In this document: positions 1 through 12,003 of the stretch, in pieces | Position numbering within the stretch: position 1 is the first letter of the stretch | How the letters are laid out: each line of letters starts with the position of its first letter | Assembly: GCA_016806645.1 (NCBI GenBank) | Contig: JACSYO010002005.1 | Coordinates: 1,879,001-1,943,000 of the forward strand | Source of the DNA: Ophiodon elongatus | Taxonomy: Eukaryota > Chordata > Actinopteri > Perciformes > Hexagrammidae | DNA length: 64,000 nt | Direction of reading: 5' to 3' | The notes under the pieces: model-generated | Databases searched by the model: none | What the model was told of the DNA's origin: nothing | Seen by the model: only the letters and a program-made list of their open reading frames with translations | Program-made: the position numbers and the translations under genes

Positions 1-430
1 CATGTAACGAGCGGAAAGTGATACGTGAATGAGGATACATTGGTTTCCGATTGTGTCAAATAAACTGAACTTAAAGACAGTAATAATTGTAGCTTTAAAT
101 TAATAATTACTTTTTTCTGCAGTGATAGCGCTAGCCCTCTATTTTGGCTTTTTCAAAGGGGTGCCTGATAACGTTGGTACTCTAATGATTGAGTCGTGAA
201 ATGTATGTTAGGGCGGGCACCAAGAAAGATAATGATATCTTTTCAAGTCTAACAGCCACAAAGGCAGTTTGCCAATGTTGTTAGCGATGACTCTGACCCA
301 CATGAGGATCCCTTACAGCACTCCGGTATGTATGCAGCTCTGAAGTTACAGGAGTTTACGAGCTGCCACTGAGGCAGCCGTGTTGGAATAACATGAAAGA
401 AAATCTCTGGTATGAATCATTAATGCTAAC

Positions 431-484
431 AAGCTTGGCTAAATAGCTTCCACTTTTCCGAGTGGAAGCTTGCTAGCCTAGCTT
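431..484. repeat. inverted repeat (hairpin)
   Basis: The arm AGCTTCCACT (445-454) is perfectly complemented by AGTGGAAGCT (461-470) around a six-base loop. Pairing continues imperfectly outward to AAGCTTGGCT on the left and AGCCTAGCTT on the right, giving arms of about 24 bases with about 20 matched. The loop is shorter than in typical metazoan pre-miRNAs. A small MITE remnant or a chance palindrome are the alternatives. Confidence 0.6.
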
Positions 485-940
485 GCTGGCTCCCAGTTCG
501 AGAGAGGAATACAAAGATATAGTTGAATGTTATAAAGGTACAGATGAAAATAACCGTACATAACCAACAAAATGTGGGCAGCATTGGTAGGAAACAGGCT
601 ACAGGGCTGCATTTGTGGAGTAGCACCGCATGGAAGCTAACAGCGTGTCTAGCAACGGCGGCCCTCAAATGTCAGTCAACCATTACCACGGAAACGAGAG
701 GATTGAAGCATTGAAGCTCTATCCATAAAAACCTCTTAAAACGGTTTTATTCTTTTTGATGGTATAAATAGCTGCAGTGTCAAACAGTTTCTATTCTTTC
801 ATAACACAAAGAGAATTCAAGTTGCAGTTCAGCTTTAATGAGTGTGAAAGTGCACTTAATAAGGACATCTTCTCTACTGTTAGGCCATCAATAACATCCA
901 CGAAGCATCAGTGGAAAGTATTGCTCCATATGTCATTGTA

Positions 941-952
941 CCCCCCCCCCCC
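941..952. repeat. C12 homopolymer
   Basis: An uninterrupted run of twelve C followed by ATATATGA. Length is likely polymorphic and error-prone in assembly. Confidence 0.9.
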
Positions 953-1689
953 ATATATGACATTAAAGCCAATATCCTACAAGTTCTTTTCCGGCAGCTT
1001 TGGTGGCCACGGCGCATTGAAAAAAACGTGTTTCTGTTAAGGACAAAAGTGCACCGAAAGTTGACAGCGTGACAGTACGATGGAAAGTTAGCGAGAAGAC
1101 AAAATACAAAAATAATCAGGAAAAGCAAGTGAAGAAGACATTACCCTTGGAGACTGAATGAAAGATGAAAGGCATCCCATATAGGAGGACTGAGCAGGGC
1201 ACGTAAGCAAGGAGGAATCAGTGAATCTTTACGGAGCTCCAGCCTCTGCTGCTCAGAGCCCACAGTATAAATCATGAATCATTTACAGTCTCTTTCCCTC
1301 AGGAGTCTGTGTTTAAATATTAATGCTCTCCATTCAGATCACAGCCACCCTGACCCGCATAGCTAGGTCTACTCCCCAAGGACGGCATGTACGCACCCTC
1401 TCCGCTCACACACACATACAAAGAACTTCCATGGATCATCTATAGGAATAGATAGAAAATACAGAACTGCTACAAAGCTCTGCCATATATCATACATTCC
1501 CGAAGGTATATGGGCACATACGAACTCCACGCACTCAAATTAGAGAAAACGAATGCTTGGTCTGTGAGCTAAAAATGTCCGTCTTTTAGACACACAAACA
1601 CGGGTGGATTTACATCTTTACATATATAGATCTTATTATATTATAGTCAAACTATAACTAACTTTCCCTGTCTTGTGTTTGTTACAAAA

Positions 1690-1895
1690 AAAGAAAAGGC
1701 AGCTGCTTCGTGAGAAACTCGTCATATACTGACTTTTTGTCGGAAACCTTGATGGCCCTACTAACCTACTGGGTAGCCCAGCGCACGGTGGCAATAAATA
1801 CGAGGTTAATGTTGTGAATTCATACAAAAACACTCACGATTAGGCAACAAAACCACTTAGTTAGGTTTTCGATAAAACATCGTTTGGCTGAAGAT
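1690..1895 (+). mobile_element. degenerate interspersed repeat, family B (copy 1)
   Basis: The segment contains a GATTAGGCAACAAAACCACT motif followed by TAGTTAGG, which aligns with GATTAGGCAAGAAAACCACT at about 13886 and more loosely with the end of the copy at 39484-39682. It also resembles a widespread teleost repeat I know only by its sequence. No ORF or terminal repeats survive, so the class cannot be set. Confidence 0.45.
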
Positions 1896-2640
1896 AACTT
1901 AAAGTTAGTAAATAGTAAAAAAAAAAAGTAAAATCTTCCAAATTTACCATTTGAGTATTTTCTGATCTGCCATCCCTATTGTTAAGGTTTGTTTGAGTTT
2001 AGGCAACCAAAGCAACTTTCTTAAAGCAGCAATCATTTATTTATTTATTTGGCCATTGACATATTACATTGACATATTAACATCTTAAAAAAGTAGTTGT
2101 GAACAGACTTGAGACCAGTCTTTAAGACCAATTTAATGTGATTATGTTTTAATGTAATGTTAAGTTAATTGATTAATTTTTTTAATAGGGTTATTTGAGG
2201 CACTGCAAAGCGTTGACATACATCACCAAGACACAGCAACAAGCCTTATTTCTTCACCACCTAATGAAAGTAAGTTTTGCTCTCCACCAATTCCTCAGAG
2301 TAATATCTGGACCTTTAGCTGCGAAATGCTCCACTGCGTTCTCTGTGGACAGTTTCAACAGAATTGCATTGCCAGGCAACAGCTTGGGCCATGTTTACTT
2401 CCTGTCAGCTGATGTCACCAAGTAAAAGAGGGAAGGGTCATTACCTCACTGTGACACCTTCTAATTTTGCAAGTACTGGTATAAAGGTCCAGCTTTATAC
2501 AGGCATATAAAGTATCCTCCTCTCAATAAGAGGGTCCATTGCTATTATGCGAAAAATATTAGTGAGTGATTCGTTTAGTTTTAAGGTTAGAATGTGCCTT
2601 CACAGATTGGCTGTTGATGTGACTTGAACTATGGCCTCTG
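1896..2640. other. AT-rich non-coding sequence
   Basis: AT-rich DNA with an A11 run near 1917-1927 and a short (ATTT)n stretch near 2035-2051. An open frame at 2195-2425 has no recognisable protein features. Nothing else is seen. Confidence 0.5.
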
Positions 2641-2830
2641 GCGTAGCCCCTCCCATACACTGATGGGAGGGGCTAAGGTGCCACCTGCCCATCAGTAGTA
2701 GCTACCATTCACACACTGTAGGCACAGCTACGGGAGCAATTTTGGGGTTAAGTGTCTTGCCCCAAGGACACATCGACATGGGCTATCGGAGCCGGGGATC
2801 GAACCGCCGAGCATCTGAATGAACGATGAA
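2641..2830 (-). mobile_element. SINE or LINE-tail fragment with Pol III B-box-like motif
   Basis: Read on the minus strand, the segment contains GGCGGTTCGATCCCC, close to a tRNA-type B box, followed by a TGTCCTTGGGGCAAGACACTT string and AATTGCTCCCGTAGCTGTGCC-like sequence. This order is very common in teleost genomes as an interspersed repeat (from memory). No A box is clear. The far end carries the perfect hairpin at 2644-2675. Confidence 0.6.
2644..2675. repeat. perfect 13-bp hairpin
   Basis: TAGCCCCTCCCAT (2644-2656) pairs perfectly with ATGGGAGGGGCTA (2663-2675) around the six-base loop ACACTG. It sits at one edge of the SINE-like fragment and may be part of that element or a junction created at insertion. 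Confidence 0.85.
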
Positions 2831-4325
2831 TGACCCTGCACATAATCATCGCCCACAGGTGAGGACACCCTGCAGAGGCTGTGAGCATTGACACCAACTG
2901 TAATACAGTGGCCATTTACTAATTATGAAACAGAATAAAAGGAAACTAATGAATACATTGATGCATGAACTAATAACACCATGTTCCCCTTGAGCAAGAG
3001 GAACGTGCGAATGCCAGAGTGAATGCTGCGAACTGCAGAGAAAAAGAGCGCCCAGTCTCAGTCATATCGGAAAAACATAGCAGTTGTATTGAGAAAATAC
3101 CCGCCGACTCTTGCTCCTTCTCCTCACCGCCCCTGTTGCTTCCATTCCGTCTTTCTTGTTAACAACAAGAGCATCTCTCCTACACGAGAGCGGCGAAGAT
3201 TTGACACTAAAACAAGCATTCCTGACATCTGCCACAACCGCGTGAGCGTTTCCTCAATCCAGCTCAACAGAAAGATGAGGATCCCTCTCAGGTTTACGCT
3301 GCCAACACCCCAATTAGTGTCACCTCCCGGAGTCTGGAGCATTTCTCTACATGGCTCACTATCTCCTTCCATTTCTCGCTTTGTTCTCACCCTTTAATTC
3401 CCATCTTTTTTAGCCCCCGGCGCACTCACACAGGTATCTCCTGCTTTTCCCTAATTTTTTTTTGCTTTCTTTTTAGTCTTCGTCGGTGTGTTTTTTTTTG
3501 TACACTATCTGCTCGACTGGTTCTCTCTCAGTGCTCTTTTAATACTGTTTAGATCAATCTCTTCAAATCAATACTTAATATCAGAAAGAAGCGCTGGCCT
3601 TTTGCTGTATGTACTCTGGCGTATCGTCAAGACACACCGACCGTCGTCTCCGTTCAACCTATTCACACCAAAAGTAATGAGATATTGAATTGGACTCAGA
3701 TACACTAAGGTGCGGCCAATAGTGTACCATCCGCAAATTGGTGTGTTTCTCCCCAAAAGAACCTGGTCCAGCAATACAGCACCTTATAATACTTGACATC
3801 AGAGACTCATTTGTCTTCAGTATCGTGAGCTTCACACCGAACCATCCGCTGATTGTGAGAAAAGCGGCACAATTGACATTCCGCCACGTATTTCACATGA
3901 TAAATGAACCCCCGGGGCTGGTGACCTCTCATCGCTGAGGGCGTATTTCCAGCCGCATGTTTTCTTGAAGTGCCCACTTTCAAAATAACTTCTTGTCTCT
4001 CAAGATATTCCCAGTGTTCCCATTAACCATGCATTACAAGCCTAAGTGTATTGGCCGAGACGAGCGGGCAGCAAGCAGAATTTAAGTATGTCTTTCTTGC
4101 ATGCGCTGTATTATTTATCATGTAAGGAGCCTCAAGCTTTTTAATGGTCTCTGCTCTCATTATCCAGTCTCTGTTTTCCCGGCGTGCCCTCTGAGAGTTC
4201 CCCCTAATGGAGGGACAAATAGATTCATATAAGATCGTAATTACAGCATTTTTACGCAATGAGCGCAACCATCAGATCGCGAACGGGGGACGAGGTGAAT
4301 CTGGACTGATATCTACTGTCAGGAC

Positions 4326-4327
<2 letters not shown>
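2831..4327. other. single-copy non-coding sequence
   Basis: No gene or known repeat is recognised. Overlapping open frames at 3023-3397 (+) and 3124-3390 (-) run through each other and show no domain. T-rich stretches lie at about 3458-3500. The part from about 3840 to 4010 is well mixed in composition and could be constrained, but this cannot be shown from one sequence. Confidence 0.45.

Positions 4328-4375
<48 letters not shown>
4328..4375. repeat. (GA)n microsatellite
   Basis: About 23 uninterrupted GA units. Homopurine/homopyrimidine DNA of this kind can form triplex structure. Confidence 0.95.
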
Positions 4376-4377
<2 letters not shown>

Positions 4378-6083
4378 CCCAATCAGACAGTGTCAGATTA
4401 CCCAACAAGATTGTCTGTCATTCGTCTCCACCATGGTCCTGCTTCCTGTTTCTATCTGCTTCCTGTCTCCGTGGTGACTGATGGGCCTTCGGAGGACCTG
4501 AGTAGCATGTCAGAGTTGCCCGGCGCTGATTTTTCTGTCAGGGCTTGCCTTTTTCAGGGGGCCCAGAACCCACCGCCTTTAATGAACAGAAGCAGATGAC
4601 TACTTGAGAGCACTAATTTAATTGAGATGCTCTGTGGAAGGCTGAATGGTTTCATTTGCATATTCCCGATATAAAGAGAGGCAGCGAAGAAAACTGAGAA
4701 ATAGCCTTCTATTGGTTAATAAAGGAAAACGCTGCCTTGCACGCAAACGTGGTGTGACTTTGCATATAAGACAAGTTCAATCCTCTTAGGAGTACAGACA
4801 GCTATTGTTAAAGAAACAGTGGAGAACAACCAGGAAACTAACACAATCAGGTAAATGACAGCACATCCAAGACAGAAAGCCTGTGTCCAAATATATCTGG
4901 CAGAGCTCCCTGTGTTTGTAGAAACAAGAGCGTCGGAAATTCACTTCCCTGCCAAGAGGAGCTCATGCATAAACAACACTGTCATATTTATATAGGCATC
5001 CCCGCGGAGTCCTTCCACTATTGTGCTGTTATACTAACTACCTCTGCCGGGGGAACATGACAGTATCGCCACAACACATGTTCTTAAGTGATTAAAATTC
5101 ACTCTCCCCTCGTAGGCCTCTCTTATCGGTGAGTATTTTTGGTGTTTCTCAGCTGCGGTGAGGGTCACTAGGGGCAGCTGTGGGAAGCAGATAAAAAATT
5201 GTATTTTTCATTGCCGTTGAGTTGGCACGCACACACAGACCGGCACACGCGCGCCGGCGAATGTTTTTGAGGCCGTCCTCTGGAGTGCTGGGTTGATAAA
5301 AACAGATACCCTCCATGGCACTTGAGCGTTATTATTCTCTCTTCTTTTCCGCTTATCTGAAGCCTATTGTTGGAACACAGGGTGGTTATTGGGTTTTGTC
5401 AAGAGAGGAGAGGAGCGACGGGAGGATGGGGACAAGCTTTATGCCCTCATTCTCTGCTCCAGTGCCGCGGAGCAAAGCAAACCCACATATAGCCTCCGCT
5501 GGCTCAGGATTCAGATTCTCGGAGCATCTCTCTGAGATGATACGACATTTACTTTGGGTGAAACATTGGGGAGGAAGTTTTTTTTTCTTTCTTCTGTGCG
5601 CCGAGGTGCTCTGTAATTGAATAAACTGTGGAGAAATTAAATTTTTCCCGTTGTTCACTGGCATACCTTGTCGTCGCCAGTTAAAGTCATCCCTGAAACG
5701 ATTTCAAAGGGAAATATTAACCTTATATCGCCTCTCTGAGACAAGTAGCGGTGTGCAAAGCTTTGATGAACTCCACGTTGGATTATTTCAAAAGACAGAC
5801 AAGGAGCTGAGGAAGACTGAGTGGGTGCTTTTGGTTCAGAATTGCATAGATTATTTTTGTTCCCCGTCAGACTGACATATTGATTTCAGACCCCGTCCTC
5901 ACTCGGTACATATACATTTCTACTCCGTTATTCCAGGCAGATGTTTTCGACAAGAGACAGATATCCTCCAGAATTCATACACTTGCAACCCAGTGATGGC
6001 AGTTGACCTTGTAAACTTTCCCAGCTTGCAGCCAAGTAAAGTTTTGCTTCTGCTCCCAGCTCTGCGATCTAATGAGGGTTTGC
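4376..6083. other. repeat-poor block, candidate conserved non-coding DNA
   Basis: This block has no simple repeat longer than a few units, no recognised transposon and no coding frame with recognisable protein features. It has AT/GC-balanced sequence with many homeodomain-core-like ATTA/TAAT words and a TTTGCATATT octamer-like word near 4656. That is the texture of teleost conserved non-coding elements, but conservation itself is not visible here. Confidence 0.25.
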
Positions 6084-6176
6084 AGAGAGAGAGAGAGGAG
6101 GGGGGGAGAGAGAGAGAGAGAGAGAGAGAGAAGAGAGAGTAGAGAGAAGAGAGAAGAGAGAAAAGAGAGAGAGAGA
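6084..6176. repeat. compound (GA)n microsatellite
   Basis: GA repeats interrupted by GGAGGGGGGG, AAGAG and AGTAGAG units over about 93 bases, all purine on the plus strand except one T. The interruptions suggest an old array. Confidence 0.95.
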
Positions 6177-6830
6177 TGCATCCGCTATCTGCGGGGCCTT
6201 GTTGTGAAATTAAAGGTCATTCTCACTGGATGAGCAACCCTGATACCTCCTATCTCTTTTCTCGTTGGCCTACGGGGAAATCAAATGCTATTAGACCGGA
6301 GAAGCGTCCTTTATCATTGCGGTCATTATCATCCGAATCATCACCCGGGCCACGAAGCATCATTTAGCCTGCCCATTTAACTTCTCACCAGCCGTGTGTC
6401 AGACATATCCACCAGTGACAATGTGTCCGGCAATATCGCGAGCTGCGGGGGAATTATGCAGGAAGGAAAGCAATTAGCGGGCCGGAAAAGGATGAAGATT
6501 CAAAGGCAGGGCGTCTACAGTAATAGAACAAGGAGAAAAGGGGAGATAGAAGTTAGAGAGCTGAATTACTTATTAATGCCACTAATGAGGGCGACGCAAT
6601 GGGCTCGAGACGGAGCGAGGCAATGTACCTGCTGCTGCATAGTGGTAAATGCTCTATCTATAAATGCCGAGAGGATAAGCTCAGTGAAATCTCCAAGTCG
6701 AGCTTCAGAGGATCTGAATGCGATGCAGTCACTAATGGTATAATCTATCACGTTATGGTAATGGGATGACTTCATTTTCATATTAACAATGAAATACATG
6801 CCATGTATGTGAGAGGGGTCTTGTTGATGC
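6177..6830. other. repeat-poor block, candidate conserved non-coding DNA
   Basis: A second stretch without transposon or simple-repeat content. It has runs such as GAATTATGCAGGAAGG (about 6451), CTTATTAATGCCACTAATG (about 6569) and CTATAAATGC (about 6658) that resemble clustered transcription-factor words. The open frame at 6396-6743 (115 codons) has no recognisable domain and is probably chance. Confidence 0.25.
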
Positions 6831-7729
6831 TAATGACCACATCTTCAAACCAAACACTGGCTGCTTGTTGAACCACTCACCAGGAGATCTGCTGGTCCAC
6901 ATTTAGAGGAAAGTAAAAAAAGAAACATCACCAGGAGGAGGTAGAGGTGCTAGGAAACAGTTAACAAAAAGCAACAGCTAATAAATAAAGGAGTCCCAGC
7001 AAATAGCTCGGTTCTCTCAATTATGCTGATGATGGCACAGGCCTGAACGGGGGATCATCACTCAAGGTTTTCAATTTGATATAAATTACAGAAGCTTTTA
7101 GTCGAGTGTTCAAAGAAGGTTTCAGAATAGTTAGGTAATACAAAAGGTTTGTATCTGCTGATGGCAAATGACTCCTTTAAGAGTAACTCAATTGTAAATC
7201 CACTTTTTGAGTTGCAGAATTATGCATACAGTCGTTTTATTGCGCTACCAGAAGTTTTTTTTTCCTATTTTTCCGAAGAGAAAATCCAGTAATTCTACCC
7301 TCGAGACCCCTAAAACATATATACGAATTCTGGACTACCAGACGTAAAAATCAAAGCATAAGATGTCAAAAATCGATGCGTCAGTGTAGAGAGTCCGTTG
7401 CTCTTTAAGAATGTCCCAGTGTTCACTTTGATCAATTATTTCAGTGTTTTTGTTGACTATATTTTCCTTTTCACCAGAGACACAGCTAGAAAAGCACAGG
7501 TGTAAATAATAAAATGAAGGATGGCTGGATTCCATTTAGCTGCTCCAGTTTCAGGGTCCCGGTATTGTGCGTGCGGCCATGGCTCACTGGGACACATGAC
7601 AGGGCCATTGTTAATTAATAAGCAACATCTGTCACAATGTCTGCTGTGAAAAAAAGGCTTATTGTTTCCCTTGACTGTCTCCAACTTGGATTTGTATGAC
7701 AACAATTTGTGATGATGTATTTGTTTTAT
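6831..7729. other. non-coding sequence
   Basis: AT-rich, with no gene, array or recognised repeat. A CTCACC donor-like string on the minus strand near 6880 has no convincing partner acceptor. Confidence 0.45.
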
Positions 7730-7865
7730 CGGGAAGCCTCAATACCGATACCAGTATCGGGTATTGGTCCGATACTGTGCTCATGTACTGGTGAAACTAC
7801 TCTGATTCAACTGCATCCGATATCATTGCGTGCATTGTCGTGGACGCATGCAGCCATTTCCCAAT
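7730..7865 (+). mobile_element. degenerate hAT-like non-autonomous repeat, family M (copy 1)
   Basis: The string CCGATACCAGTATCGGGTATTGG, with repeated GATAC/TATCG words, matches a teleost repeat I recall by its CGGTATCGGTA core and TAGGGATGCACCGAT terminus. Related pieces occur at 44430-44995 and 58385-58480. No ORF is present and only the core survives. Confidence 0.4.
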
Positions 7866-9789
7866 TATTCTCAATGGTCGTCATGTTATTTATAGCAGTG
7901 TACTTAGAACTACAGTGTTTATAAAGTCTATTTATTCTGTGAATAATTAATATTAAAAATGAATATGTTAAACTTTCAGCAACAGCATTGTTAATTTGTC
8001 ACATTCAGAAAGTGAGGAACAATTGTTAATTGTTAATAGTAATTGTTAGCCCTATGATGGTGCTATTAAAGAGTAGCTGCACACTTAAACGTGCTTTTTA
8101 AGCTACAAACTAAATTATATTACTGTATTTTAATGACACACATAAATAATGGCGTTAATAATTAGATTTCTCACTAAATAAAAAAAAAAAAGGTATTTAA
8201 TGTATGAAAATGGATCATAACGCCATCTACTGTTTTCAGCTCAAATGTTGAAAGGCCAATTCTGAGATAGAGTCAAGCTGACAGTTTAAGTCTGTGACGT
8301 CATTAGATAATTTATACTTTGGGACCCCAACACCCACATGTCTGTATTTAAAACCAAACGCTATTAAGCGCTTAGTAAACTAATTAAATGAATCGATTAC
8401 ACATTTGTGATAATGACAAACACTGAGTTCAAGATAACTACTGTTATCTAGTACAGCCGCACTATTCACTCCTATGGTTCCTGTCCAAGCAGTTTGTGAA
8501 CTTTAAGGGAAACCGCAGCTTCATATCCAACCTGTAATAGTTTAATAACATCTACAGTTAATGCGTGGCACATAATCAGAGGCAGAAGTAGCAAACTGAA
8601 CGAAGACGGTCCTGAGTGGAGCGGCAGTCATTAAAAGTTTGGAAGCCTTCTCTCACGTCCTGTTCCCGGGATCCAAATAGGATGACACGAGAACATGACG
8701 GTTTATTTATTTATTTTATTTTTGAAGTGACGTCGGAAGAGAGTTAACAGCGAGGAGCCTTCTGCAGTTCAAGCGCCGCTCAGATCCGGATTTTTAAAAG
8801 GAGCGCCTAGCCTGCCTCCCCTCACTCCCCTCACTCCCATTTGAGGAGGGCAGCTTTGCCAAAGAGTTTTGTGAGATGTCTTGTCTTTTTTTTTTTTATT
8901 TTAATTTTTTTATCAGTGGTTGAAAAGCCCCTGTGTATCCTCACAGCATGGCTGGCACTAATTAGTTTAGCACACATATTATCCACAAGGCTTTTGAACC
9001 GGCGCTCCAAGTGGGAAGTCGACGAAAGATGAAACAATGATGAATAGACCTTGGTGGATGTTGGAGATAGAAGCGGAAAGGATGATGAAAACAGGGGCAC
9101 CCATGTGAATTATGATGCGTAATAGTATTAAGAAGAGATTTCTTTTTGCTTGTTTCCATTTAACTACCACCAACTTCATTACCATTTTTAAGCATATTCA
9201 CACAGCGCTGCTAGCAGAGCCGTAACAACACAGTGTCTCAACATCACACAGATAAGGAAGAAGCTCTGAAATTATGAAATATATGAGTTGGAACAAAAGG
9301 CCATCCAAGGTTCCCCAAAAATTTAAAAAGAGTGATGACTGGCTTTTTAATAAAACAATTGGAACGTGCATGCAAGACACAAGCAACTCAAATTGCCTTC
9401 ATCGTGCACCAACAGAAACCGCACTAATTCCCTGCTTTTGTCCAGCCTTGTTATCTCTCTCATATTCAAATGCCGCAGCCTCTCCGGAGAAGAGACATCC
9501 TTGAGTCTGGCTGATCTCTGTCTAACCTGCAAGGCCGAGGTTCTGGCTGTCCACTCCAATTGCCCAGGTTGGTGTACCAACATCACTAACCTTCTATTTC
9601 CCATATTAACATCAAGGGCTTCTTATTCCCTTGCAACGCACCCGAGGGGGAAAGGAGCCAGTGAGTGGTGATTGTGATGGCCGGACATGGAGGCAAATAC
9701 AAAATAATTCCCTCTGAAAATGCCAGAATTAATCAGTCTCCTTTGGATTTGCGTTAACAAGCTATCAAATATCAGGCACCGTGAGCTGC
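7866..9789. other. non-coding sequence
   Basis: No gene recognised. A-rich and T-rich runs occur at 8180-8191 and 8888-8910. Two cAMP-response-like words lie at 8295 and 8729. The part from about 9370 to 9720 is repeat-free and may be constrained. Open frames here overlap on both strands without domains. Confidence 0.4.
8295..8302. promoter_or_regulatory. CRE-like palindrome TGACGTCA
   Basis: A perfect eight-base CREB/ATF consensus palindrome. A second partial TGACGTC lies near 8729. Such words arise by chance, and no promoter is visible beside it. Confidence 0.2.
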
Positions 9790-10725
9790 CATGAGGCTCT
9801 GCTAAATAAAAATGATGGAGGGAGAGGAAAGGAGGAAAGACGCTGAGGCGTTTTCAGGTCAGGAAGAGCAAAAAAAGACAGGGATGTAAGGGCCTGGTTG
9901 CAGCAGGGGGTTACCTGGTAATTGGGATGGAGAAGTAGTTAAAGCGATGGGTTCGGGGTAGAGGGGGCAGTGGGAGGAAATGAAGGTCGGGGCGTGAATG
10001 AAGGAGGGGGAAAAAAAGGGGAGGTAAAAGCAAGTGGTAGGGGGGGATGGAGCAGGGGAGAGGAGGAGACGGAGGAGAAATGAAAGGAGACGGCACAGGT
10101 GGGGTCTGTGGGGGGTTCCTGGTTTGGAGGCATGTGGAGAGTGACTTGATGGAAAAATGAAAGGAATAGGCGGATGAGGTTGTTGGCAACAGGGGGAAGT
10201 CGGAGTGGAACAACACTGGGGGGGGGGATTTCATTATGGCGCACCGGGATGGGAGAGGAGATAGTAGTTTTTTTGTGTGCACCCAAAACTAAAAAGGGTG
10301 TGGGGGGGGGGTGGGGGGGGGACTGTAGCGAAAATTGAAGGGCAAGATTGGAAGAGGGGAGGTGTTTGTATGTGGGGGGTTGGTTGAAGAAAAAATAAGG
10401 CTAGGAGGAGATGGTAGGCCGGGGAGAGGAAGATTGCAGGCTTTGGAGTTAGATTTTGCAATGTAATCACACGGAGGCAACGTGGAGGAGGGTGGGTGGG
10501 GGGTGTGAGGGGTTTGAGGGGGTGTGCACTTGGGGATGGTGGCATGTGAGGGGGGGAGGGGAGATGGGAAGCAGCACACGCGAGTAATGGCAGAGCTGGG
10601 TGGAGGTAGGAGAGATGTGATTACACAAGCAGGAAGGGATTCAGGTGATGAGAAAAGTCACCGGGAAGCTTGGGAATGAAAGATTAAAGGCGGTGTGGTG
10701 GGAGGGGGGGGGCTAACGTCATTCA
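9790..10725 (+). repeat. G-rich purine-biased tract
   Basis: About 0.9 kb in which the plus strand is strongly enriched in G and A, with many runs of four to ten G. It includes G10-T-G9 at 10302-10321 and a G8 run near 10220. It is not a clean tandem repeat. Minus-strand open frames across it are proline- and serine-rich only because of this bias. The sequence is a candidate for G-quadruplex or triplex structure. Confidence 0.75.
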
Positions 10726-10924
10726 TCCCATAGTCACAATCATTTTTTGAATAAGATATCTGCCTATTCACTGGCACTCCTGATGCCCTTCATCAAGGCT
10801 CAAGGCTAAAATTGCAAGCGCAAGCATGTTAATTACCCAGACATTATTCATTCAGCACCCTCTGTGCGCACCAAATGAATGCATATCCTTGGCGCGTGTT
10901 AGAGGCGGAGGCAAACAGTCCCCC

Positions 10925-10926
<2 letters not shown>
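10726..10926. other. short single-copy spacer
   Basis: Ordinary sequence between the purine tract and the CA array. Nothing recognised. Confidence 0.5.
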
Positions 10927-10969
<43 letters not shown>

Positions 10970-11006
10970 ACACACACACACACACGCACACAGACACACA
11001 CACACA
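10927..11006. repeat. interrupted (CA)n microsatellite
   Basis: About 40 CA units with regularly spaced CG and AGA interruptions, preceded by a C7 run at 10921-10927. Confidence 0.95.
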
Positions 11007-12003
11007 TCCTCAGCCCTGCTAACATTGTGGTGGGAAAAGCCTATTACTAGTCTCCAGCAGCAGCTTATCCGTCACCATTGCAGGGAGGATTTTTGGCCGA
11101 GCGCACATGAATGGCCTCTTTGCTCTGGAAAATGAGAGATGCTAAATCCGCACCCATAAAACCCTCTTCTTGCCTCGCGCACAATAGACGGCCTTGGAGG
11201 ACGCGACTCCGAGCAGTTTGAGAGCCTCCCGTGCAGACGTTAACACCCTTCTGAGAACATCGGTTTGACGTAACGGCATCCGTACATGTGATGAACGGCG
11301 TCCGGTCGGGCTGAGTATCACCAGGGGGTGATGGGAGATTGTGCTGTTATTGCCTGTGGGGAAAAAAACTGAAGACAGATGCCTTTTGAGATTTTTATCT
11401 GCATACGAAAGAGGAGGCTTTGGACTCGCTCCAAGATGGCCGCCTTATCACTTTTTAAGAGCTCAACTGCATCTCTATTTCTGTCTCGGCCTCGGCCTTC
11501 CTTCGGTTTCACCGTATCATGTCTATCCGACTCCCAGTTTGTCTCTGTTACTGTTTGTCCAAACAATATTGATTATTAGATACTTGGGAATAGACAGAAA
11601 GATAATTGTGCACACAAAGTACGTGATTATGGTCCTCCACCATTCCGTTTGGATTACGTTTGCAGCTAATTCAAAATAAATGTGGTAACAGATTTTGACT
11701 TCTCTTATCTAACCTATGCAACAACACTTTATCTTTATTTTGGGATATGTATTTCTTGAATATTGTGTATAAAGCAGTGCCATGCTGCCTGGTTGGACCT
11801 AAACCTTTTGCACACCGCTCTGACTACAAGAGCAAAGGGCACACGAGAAGGTTAAGTGCAAGCAATTTTGATTAATTTCATAATCTTTTACAATATATTA
11901 AGTTGAAGGCTGCCTAAAGTGTTTTACTTTACTAACTTGATAATTTAATCGATATTAGTTGTGTATTATTATTAAATGACTGTATCGTAAAGCACTTTGG
12001 CAA
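11007..12003. other. single-copy non-coding sequence
   Basis: No gene or known repeat seen. The open frame at 11341-11679 (112 codons) has no recognisable domain. The last 300 bases grow AT-rich towards the LINE remnant. Confidence 0.45.

Larger units (their letters stand above)
1..1639. other. single-copy non-coding sequence
   Basis: No gene, splice pair or recognisable transposon was found here. The short open frames on both strands have no domain or compositional sign of coding. A good splice-acceptor-like string (TTTTTTCTGCAG, ending near 121) has no partner donor and no open frame worth following. The only local structures are the hairpin at 431-484 and a C12 run at 941-952. Confidence 0.6.

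Noticed and set aside
2795..2815. tRNA gene from the GGTTCGATCCC box (also at about 53660)
   Set aside because: No A box, acceptor stem or cloverleaf; fits a tRNA-derived or LINE-tail repeat.
9911..10579. Proline/serine-rich minus-strand frames
   Set aside because: They follow from the G-rich purine tract, which lacks stops in this direction.
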